NCBI GenBank assembly: GCA_029260695.1
Contig: JAJDCT010000388.1
Coordinates: forward strand, 1-8,720
Direction: 5' to 3'
DNA: 8,720 nt
Source of the DNA: Phycisphaeraceae bacterium
Lineage (GTDB): Bacteria > Planctomycetota > Phycisphaerae > Phycisphaerales > Phycisphaeraceae
The translations under genes and the position numbers were made by a program. The notes beneath the pieces were generated by a model. That model did not search any database. It was not told the origin of the DNA and saw only the letters and a program-made list of their open reading frames with translations. Shown here in pieces: positions 1 to 4,381 of the stretch (its first letter is position 1; every line of letters begins with the position of its first letter).

Positions 1-10
1 GGTTTGTTCA

Positions 11-1273
11 TCATCCTTTCAGCACGTCCTCGAGGACATCCAGCCCCCGGTCAAGTTCGTCCTGCTCGATGACCAGGGCCGGTGCGATCCGAAGGACTTT
101 GCCCTGTACGGCGTTGATCAGCACGCCACGGTCCATGCAGGCTTTGACGACGTCGCCGGCGGTTGCGAATCTACCCGACGAAGCATCGAGGTCCAACTCG
201 ACACCGAGATAAAGGCCTCTGCCCCTGACAGCCTTGATGACCGAGTGATCTTTGGCGAAGGCGTTGAGTCGATCGGTGATCCCGGTGCCTAGTTTCTTGG
301 CGCGTCCGACAAGGTGATCTCGGTCGAGCACATCGAAGATGGTGGCGGTGACCGCCATCGCCAGGCAGTTGCCGCCGAGCGTGGTGGCGTGGACGGCGTG
401 GCCGTGTGTCCGCCAGTCGAAGAGGTCTGCGAATTTGGGGCTGAGGTGGGTGACCCCGACCGGCAGCCCGCCGCCGACACCCTTTGCGAGTGTCATGACG
501 TCGGGGGTGATGTCCCAGTGCTGGTGCCCGAAATATTCGCCGGTGTGTCCGACGCCTGTCCAGACCTCGTCGAAGATCAGGACCAGGTCGCGGTCGTCAC
601 AGAGTTCGCGCAGGTTTGCGAGGTAGTTGTCGTCGGGGACGTTGACGCCGCCTTCACCCTGGATGGGCTCGACCAGGACGGCGACGGTTTCATCGTCGAT
701 CGACGACTCGATCGCCGAGAGGTCGTTGAATTTCACATGTACGTGCCCGGGGCCCAGCGGGCCGAAGCCTTCGTAGACGCTGGGCTGGCCCGTGGCTTCC
801 ATGGCGCCGAACGATCGGCCGTGGAAGCTGCCGAGTGTGGAGATGACTTTATAACGGCCGCCAGTGGTCTTGCCCTTGTTCTTCTGGCCGTGGAGCCGGG
901 CGAGTTTAAGAGCGGCGACGTTGGCGTCCGCGCCGCTGTGGCAGAAGAAGCTGCGTCCCTCGAAACCGAACTTGCTGATCGCCTCGGCGGCGCGGGTCTG
1001 CGGCTCGGTATGGAAGAGGTTGCCGACGTGCCAGAGCTTGCGTGCCTGATCGTTGATCGTGTTGACCAGGTCCGGGTGGCAGTGGCCTAAGACGGAGGCG
1101 CCGAAGCCGGCGAAGAGGTCGAGGTATTGCTTGCCGTCGGCGTCGTAGAGGGTGGAGGCCTCGCCTCGCACCATGGCCACGGGGTAACGCCCGTAGTTGA
1201 TCGACATCGCGCGGTCGTGCCGGGCGATGATCTGTTGTGTCAAGGTGTGCGGGCTGGCGTCGGTGGGTGGCAA
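11..1273 (-). CDS. argD: Class-III PLP aminotransferase, acetylornithine aminotransferase (ArgD) type
   Basis: Predicted cytosolic PLP enzyme of 420 residues, near the usual 390-420 of ArgD. In arginine biosynthesis ArgD converts N-acetylglutamate semialdehyde to N-acetylornithine with glutamate as amino donor. Visible family features are the cofactor phosphate-binding 'HSGADAN' (112-118), 'SFHGR' (149-153), 'EPIQGEGG' (202-209), Asp235 in 'FDEVWTG' for the pyridine nitrogen, Lys264 in 'TLAKGVGGG' as the Schiff-base lysine, 'HATTLGGN' (295-302) and Arg395 in 'LRIAPAL' for the substrate carboxylate. The start is TTG at 1273. GGAG lies 9 bases upstream, an in-frame TAA lies 24 to 22 bases upstream, and the next Met is residue 23. 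The usual 'DEVQTGxGRTG' reads 'DEVWTGVGHTG' here, so a related omega-aminotransferase (succinylornithine, GABA or ornithine) is possible. The stop overlaps ATGATG at the window edge, hinting at a coupled downstream gene. Class assignment is secure; exact substrate is inferred. Confidence 0.85.
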   Translation of the reverse strand: MPPTDASPHTLTQQIIARHDRAMSINYGRYPVAMVRGEASTLYDADGKQYLDLFAGFGASVLGHCHPDLVNTINDQARKLWHVGNLFHTEPQTRAAEAISKFGFEGRSFFCHSGADANVAALKLARLHGQKNKGKTTGGRYKVISTLGSFHGRSFGAMEATGQPSVYEGFGPLGPGHVHVKFNDLSAIESSIDDETVAVLVEPIQGEGGVNVPDDNYLANLRELCDDRDLVLIFDEVWTGVGHTGEYFGHQHWDITPDVMTLAKGVGGGLPVGVTHLSPKFADLFDWRTHGHAVHATTLGGNCLAMAVTATIFDVLDRDHLVGRAKKLGTGITDRLNAFAKDHSVIKAVRGRGLYLGVELDLDASSGRFATAGDVVKACMDRGVLINAVQGKVLRIAPALVIEQDELDRGLDVLEDVLKG

Positions 1274-1282
1274 ATTACTTAT

Positions 1283-1286
1283 CTCC
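1283..1286 (-). promoter_or_regulatory. Ribosome binding site supporting the TTG start of argD
   Basis: GGAG on the minus strand lies 9 bases before the TTG at 1273. There is no ATG or GTG in frame between the upstream in-frame TAA and this TTG, so this site decides the start. Confidence 0.55.
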
Positions 1287-1329
1287 GTCGTTTATTGATG
1301 GCGCATGGTATCAGAGCTTTGGTGTGCGC

Positions 1330-1367
1330 AAAAGAGAACCCCCGGCATCGGAGCGTGCCGGGGGTTC
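1330..1367 (-). terminator. Intrinsic terminator of the HU gene
   Basis: A perfect 12-bp stem (GAACCCCCGGCA at 1336-1347 with TGCCGGGGGTTC at 1356-1367) encloses an 8-base loop. Read on the minus strand it is followed by TCTTTT. The plus-strand side has no T-run, so it works in the HU direction. It lies 64 bases past the HU stop codon and before the aminotransferase, so the two genes are probably separate transcripts. Confidence 0.85.
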
Positions 1368-1431
1368 GGTGTGATCACGGTAAAACCATGGGGCGCACAG
1401 CGGTTGCGTGTTGCGCCGGGGTTTTGGCCGT

Positions 1432-1770
1432 TTAGACCATTTCCTTGAGGTTCTTCAGCGGGCGGACGCGGACGGTCTTGCTGGCTGGCTTGGCTTTGAA
1501 CATCATCTCTTCGCCGGTGAATGGGTTGGTGCCCTTGCGCGCCTTGGTGGCGGGCTTCTTCTTCACGACCATCTTGCATAGCCCGGGCATGGTGAACATG
1601 CCGTTGCTCTTGAGGCTCTTCTTGATGATCGGCTGCAGCTCTTCGAAGACGGCGGCGACGTCGCGCTTAGCGAGTTCGGTCTTCTCTGCGATCACGCTGA
1701 AGATCTCGCTCTTGGTCGGTGCCTTCTTGGCGGCGGGTGCTTTCTTGCGGGTGGTTTTCTTCTTAGCCAT
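1432..1770 (-). CDS. HU-family (histone-like) DNA-binding protein with basic N-terminal tail
   Basis: A 112-residue nucleoid protein; HU/IHF proteins bind DNA as dimers and bend it. Residues 20-112 follow the HU fold: helical part 'KSEIFSVIAEKTELAKRDV' (20-38), then 'GMFTMPGLCKMVV' (57-69) and a basic arm with 'NPFTGEE' (82-88), where Pro83 matches the intercalating proline in HU 'NPQTGEE'. Residues 1-20 are an extra tail of Lys, Arg, Ala, Pro and Thr resembling histone H1 or lysine-rich HU tails, and account for the length above the usual 90-95. The ATG at 1770 has AGGAG six bases upstream. Cys65 is unusual, since HU proteins are normally cysteine-free. The gene has its own promoter and terminator, so it appears monocistronic. 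Family is clear; the role of the tail (DNA compaction) is inference. Confidence 0.93.
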   Translation of the reverse strand: MAKKKTTRKKAPAAKKAPTKSEIFSVIAEKTELAKRDVAAVFEELQPIIKKSLKSNGMFTMPGLCKMVVKKKPATKARKGTNPFTGEEMMFKAKPASKTVRVRPLKNLKEMV

Positions 1771-1776
1771 GGTGCT

Positions 1777-1781
1777 CTCCT
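1777..1781 (-). promoter_or_regulatory. Strong ribosome binding site of the HU gene
   Basis: AGGAG on the minus strand ends six bases before the ATG, an ideal arrangement consistent with an abundant nucleoid protein. Confidence 0.75.
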
Positions 1782-1863
1782 AGCGGTTTGGGGTTGCTTC
1801 ATCCTTGAATGGAGCCAACCCGTGGTTACTTTCACCCCTGCGGGGTAGAACGGAATATCGCGT

Positions 1864-1891
1864 TTTGTACGCTATTTCCTGTACTTTTCAA
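1864..1891 (-). promoter_or_regulatory. Probable sigma-70-type promoter of the HU gene
   Basis: On the minus strand TTGAAA (1886-1891) and TACAAA (1864-1869) are 16 bases apart, matching 5/6 and 4/6 of the -35 and -10 consensus. Transcription would begin near 1857 and give a leader of about 87 bases. That leader contains a small ACCCC-GCA-GGGGT hairpin (1834-1846). The prediction rests on consensus matching only. Confidence 0.5.
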
Positions 1892-2131
1892 CTCTGATTC
1901 TGATTTTGTGGGTAAGTTTTCCCTTATTTTTAGGGTTTCACCGTCTGATTTCAAGGCATTTTCCCTACCAAACCGGTTTTAAATCGAGCCATATCCTGGT
2001 CTGAATTCGGTGGTCAGGGGGCTGAGATCCCGGCGGGATTGCCAATTTGGCAGGAGGATTTGCCAGCCGTTACACACTGGCAGCCGGTGCTCACGCCAGG
2101 GCGTTTCCAAGCCCGATAGGGGGGCATAGGG

Positions 2132-2147
2132 TGGCACCGTGTTTGCA
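2132..2147 (+). promoter_or_regulatory. Candidate sigma-54 (RpoN) -24/-12 promoter for dnaK
   Basis: TGGCAC (2132-2137), five bases, then TTGCA (2143-2147) matches every specified base of the sigma-54 consensus TGGCAC-N5-TTGCW. The invariant GG and GC are exactly 10 bases apart. Transcription would start near 2158, about 120 bases before the dnaK ATG. Sigma-54 promoters need an enhancer-binding ATPase acting from upstream, and symmetric sites are present 75-130 bases upstream. Only the sequence match is seen; use is inferred. Confidence 0.5.
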
Positions 2148-2163
2148 GAATCAGGGGTGTAGT

Positions 2164-2221
2164 TAGATGATGCGCCTGTCCGGTGGGCGATTTTGTCCAG
2201 GGCTCGGCCCCGCATCGTCTG
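2164..2221 (+). ncRNA. Structured 5' leader element of dnaK mRNA (candidate)
   Basis: AGATGATGCG (2165-2174) can pair with CGCATCGTCT (2211-2220) as a 10-bp helix with one G-U pair, extendable by a U-G pair. Inside it GGGC-TCG-GCCC (2200-2210) forms a second hairpin next to the closing helix, and the left part of the loop has further pairing options (CGCC 2173-2176 with GGCG 2186-2189, competing with the main stem). It begins just after the predicted sigma-54 start site. It does not resemble a known riboswitch class; a cis-regulatory leader is an inference. Confidence 0.35.
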
Positions 2222-2265
2222 TAATAACAGCTTGAAAAAGCAATAGATACAGTATCCGATACAGC

Positions 2266-2270
2266 GAGGT
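2266..2270 (+). promoter_or_regulatory. Ribosome binding site of dnaK within GATA/TATC repeats
   Basis: GAGGT ends seven bases before the ATG at 2278. It lies in the interval between GATA (2258-2261) and TATC (2274-2277), which could form a weak helix that places the site in its loop. A perfect direct repeat GATACAG (2246-2252 and 2258-2264) precedes it. Confidence 0.55.
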
Positions 2271-2277
2271 CAATATC

Positions 2278-4200
2278 ATGTCCAAAATCATCGGCATCGA
2301 TCTGGGCACGACAAACTCTGTCGTCGCCATCATGGAAGCCGGTCAGCCCAAGGTGCTGATCAACAGCTCTGGCAACCGGGTCACGCCATCCATCGTCGCT
2401 TTTACCGACAAGAGCGAGCGGCTGGTCGGCCAGCCCGCCAAGCACCAGCAGGTCACCAATCCCAAGAACACGATCTTCTCGATCAAGCGATTTATGGGCC
2501 GGCGGCACAACGAAGTGCAGTCGGAAGAAAAATTAGTGCCCTACGGCGTGGTCGGGGGGGCCGACGAGCTGGTCAAGGTCAACGTCCGGGACAAGGACTA
2601 CACCCCCCAGGAAATCAGTGCGATGATCCTGGGCGACCTCAAGAAGACAGCCGAGGACTACCTTGGCGAGTCGGTCGAACGGGCGGTCATTACGGTCCCG
2701 GCCTACTTCAACGACTCGCAGCGGACCGCGACCAAGGAGGCCGGCGAGATCGCGGGGCTCAAGGTCGAGCGCATTATTAATGAGCCGACCGCCGCGGCGT
2801 TGGCGTACGGGCTCGACAAGAAAGCCAACGAAAAGATCGTCGTCTTCGACTTAGGCGGCGGCACGTTCGACGTCTCGATCCTCGACATCGGCGACGGTGT
2901 ATTTGAGGTGCTTTCATCCAACGGCGACGGACACCTCGGCGGCGACGACTGGGACCAGTGCCTGATCGACTTCCTCGCCGACGAGTTCAAGAAGATCGAG
3001 GGCATCGACCTGCGCCAGGACGCGATGGCGTTGCAACGCCTCAAGGAGGCTGCCGAGAAAGCCAAGCAGGAACTGAGTACCGCTCAGGAAACGACGGTGA
3101 ACCTCCCGTTCATCACCGCCACACAGGAAGGCCCAAAGCACCTGCAGATCACCATCACCCGCGCCAAGTTCGAGCAGGTGAGCAGCGACTTGTTCGATCG
3201 GATCTCAGGCCCGGTGAAGCAGGCGCTCAAGGATGCCAAGCTCAGCGCGTCCGACATCAAGGAGGTCGTTCTGGTTGGCGGGTCCACCCGTATGCCCAAG
3301 GTTCAGGAGATCGCCAAGGAGGTCTTCGGCAAGGAGCCCAACAGGAGCATCAACCCCGACGAGGTCGTCGCCATCGGCGCGGCGATTCAAGGTGCGGTGT
3401 TGCAGGGCGATGTCAAGGACATCCTGCTGCTGGATGTCACGCCGTTATCCCTGGGGATCGAGACCATGGGCGGGGTCAACACCAAGCTCATCGAGAAGAA
3501 CACGACCATCCCGACGAGTAAGAAGGAGACCTTCTCCACCGCCAGCGACAACCAGACCGAGGTAACCATCCATGTGTTGCAGGGCGAGCGCGAGTTCGCC
3601 TCGGACAACCGCACACTGGGTCGGTTCAATCTGGCGGACATCCCCCCGGCCCCGCGCGGCATGCCGCAGATCGAGGTCGAGTTCAACATCGACGCCAACG
3701 GCATTATCAGCGTGATCGCCACCGACAAGGCCACCAACAAGAGCCAGAACATCGAGATCAAGGGTTCGTCTGGCCTATCGGATGCCGAGATCGAGCAGAT
3801 GAAGAAGGATGCCGAGGCTCACGAGGATGACGACCGCAAGCGGCGCGAGCTGGTGGACGCCAGGAACACCGCCGACAACGCGGTGTATCAGACCCGCAAG
3901 CAGCTTGAAGAACACGGCGACAAGGTGGCCCCGGAAATCCGTGGCAACATCGAATCGGCGGTCAGCAGCCTTGAGGACAAGCTCAAGGCCGACGACGCCG
4001 CGGCGATCACGGCGGCATTGGAAGAATTAAACAAGCAGGCTCAGGAGCTCGGCAAGGCGGTCTATGAGGCCGCCGCCGCTGAGGCCGGGGCCAGTCAGGG
4101 CGCGGCTGGCGGCGAGCCCGGCGGCGCGGACGCATCGGCAGCCGACCCAAGCCAGGCCAATGAAGACGTCATCGACGCCGAGTACGAGGTGAAGGAGTAG
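2278..4200 (+). CDS. dnaK: Chaperone protein DnaK (Hsp70)
   Basis: Cytosolic ATP-dependent chaperone that binds exposed hydrophobic segments and cycles with DnaJ and GrpE. At 640 residues it has the normal bacterial length. Hsp70 signatures are intact: 'GIDLGTTNS' (6-14), '[14 protein letters not shown]' (189-202) and '[14 protein letters not shown]' (331-344). The interdomain linker '[11 protein letters not shown]' (383-393) separates the ATPase domain (1 to about 382) from the substrate-binding domain (about 394-505), followed by a helical lid (about 506-605). The tail is Gly/Ala-rich and ends '[10 protein letters not shown]', like the usual acidic DnaK terminus. The ATG has GAGGT seven bases upstream. 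The gene seems monocistronic: its own terminator follows, and neither grpE nor dnaJ adjoins it. No CIRCE or HAIR operator was seen upstream; a sigma-54-like promoter was. 'GGDDWDQ' (221-227) replaces the enterobacterial 'GGEDFD'. Identification is certain; regulation is inferred. Confidence 0.98.
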   Translation: MSKIIGIDLGTTNSVVAIMEAGQPKVLINSSGNRVTPSIVAFTDKSERLVGQPAKHQQVTNPKNTIFSIKRFMGRRHNEVQSEEKLVPYGVVGGADELVKVNVRDKDYTPQEISAMILGDLKKTAEDYLGESVERAVITVPAYFNDSQRTATKEAGEIAGLKVERIINEPTAAALAYGLDKKANEKIVVFDLGGGTFDVSILDIGDGVFEVLSSNGDGHLGGDDWDQCLIDFLADEFKKIEGIDLRQDAMALQRLKEAAEKAKQELSTAQETTVNLPFITATQEGPKHLQITITRAKFEQVSSDLFDRISGPVKQALKDAKLSASDIKEVVLVGGSTRMPKVQEIAKEVFGKEPNRSINPDEVVAIGAAIQGAVLQGDVKDILLLDVTPLSLGIETMGGVNTKLIEKNTTIPTSKKETFSTASDNQTEVTIHVLQGEREFASDNRTLGRFNLADIPPAPRGMPQIEVEFNIDANGIISVIATDKATNKSQNIEIKGSSGLSDAEIEQMKKDAEAHEDDDRKRRELVDARNTADNAVYQTRKQLEEHGDKVAPEIRGNIESAVSSLEDKLKADDAAAITAALEELNKQAQELGKAVYEAAAAEAGASQGAAGGEPGGADASAADPSQANEDVIDAEYEVKE

Positions 4201-4242
4201 GCCCACCGTCATACCTACTTTTTTCCTTAGCGAACTCAAAAA

Positions 4243-4272
4243 GCCCCGCGGAAACTTTCCGTGGGGTTTTTT
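4243..4272 (+). terminator. Intrinsic terminator of dnaK
   Basis: The arms 4243-4253 and 4257-4267 pair over 11 positions (two of them G-U), with loop ACT, followed by a T-run to 4272. An A-run (4238-4242) precedes it, so it could also work from the other strand. It separates dnaK from the hyp operon. Confidence 0.9.
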
Positions 4273-4302
4273 AATAGGCGGATATAAGAAGACAATATAA
4301 TC

Positions 4303-4330
4303 TTGACATGTCTCGCGGATTCTCTACACT
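4303..4330 (+). promoter_or_regulatory. Sigma-70-type promoter of the hypFCDE operon
   Basis: TTGACA (4303-4308), a perfect -35 box, is followed after 16 bases by TACACT (4325-4330), 4/6 to the -10 consensus. The start would fall near 4337, giving a leader of about 45 bases. It sits right after the dnaK terminator in a locally AT-rich stretch. No FNR- or NikR-like full operator is recognisable. A 10-bp palindrome GCCCTAGGGC (4353-4362) lies in the leader. Confidence 0.7.
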
Positions 4331-4381
4331 CAGATAAGTGTTTGATTTAACTGCCCTAGGGCCCGTGAATGGGGGTGCGGC

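Larger units (their letters stand above)
1771..2277. other. 507-bp divergent regulatory spacer between HU and dnaK
   Basis: No convincing gene lies here; the one moderate open frame (minus strand, 1979-2215) has no ribosome binding site and no recognisable protein character. The HU-proximal half (about 1855-1990) is AT-rich. It holds the HU promoter, three TCTGATT copies (1893-1899, 1899-1905, 1944-1950) and the palindrome AAACCGGTTT (1970-1979). The dnaK-proximal half is GC-rich and contains a palindrome cluster (2026-2082), a sigma-54-like promoter (2132-2147) and a foldable leader (2164-2277). The length and density of symmetric elements suggest elaborate control of dnaK rather than a simple promoter gap. 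Confidence 0.7.

Noticed and set aside
314..1090. 258-codon open frame antisense to the aminotransferase
   Set aside because: The aminotransferase on the other strand has all its family motifs. The antisense frame is a by-product of GC-rich codon bias, with Val/Asp/Glu-rich low-information sequence.
1387..1412. GGCGCA/TGCGCC inverted repeat just past the HU stop as a first terminator
   Set aside because: It has a short 6-bp stem with a large loop and no immediate T-run. The perfect 12-bp hairpin at 1336-1367 is the convincing terminator.
1907..1915. TTACCCACA on the minus strand, one mismatch from a DnaA box, in an AT-rich tract
   Set aside because: It is a single imperfect box with no cluster and no dnaA, dnaN or gidA nearby, so it is not evidence of an origin.
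2016..2062. GGGGG-CTGAGAT followed by a CCCG hairpin, reminiscent of the start of a TPP riboswitch
   Set aside because: The second half of the thi-box (the CCTGATC and GGATAATGCC parts) is missing, and the downstream gene is dnaK, not a thiamine gene.
1979..2215. 78-codon open frame on the minus strand in the HU-dnaK spacer
   Set aside because: No ribosome binding site, no recognisable protein pattern, and it overlaps the palindromes and candidate promoter that better explain the region.
2231..2262. CTTGAAA followed by CCGATA as a sigma-32-like heat-shock promoter for dnaK
   Set aside because: The -35 half is perfect, but the gap of 18 is longer than usual and the -10 half is poor. A start there would leave almost no room for the ribosome site. 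The CTTGAAA is also part of a GCTT-GAAA-AAGC hairpin. Not excluded, only weaker than the sigma-54 match.
1771..2277. Search for CIRCE (HrcA) and HAIR (HspR) operators upstream of dnaK
   Set aside because: No TTAGCACTC/GAGTGCTAA or CTTGAGT/ACTCAAG pair was seen by eye on either strand.
4342..4355. TTGAT half-site suggesting FNR control of hypF
   Set aside because: The second half ATCAA is absent at the required spacing.
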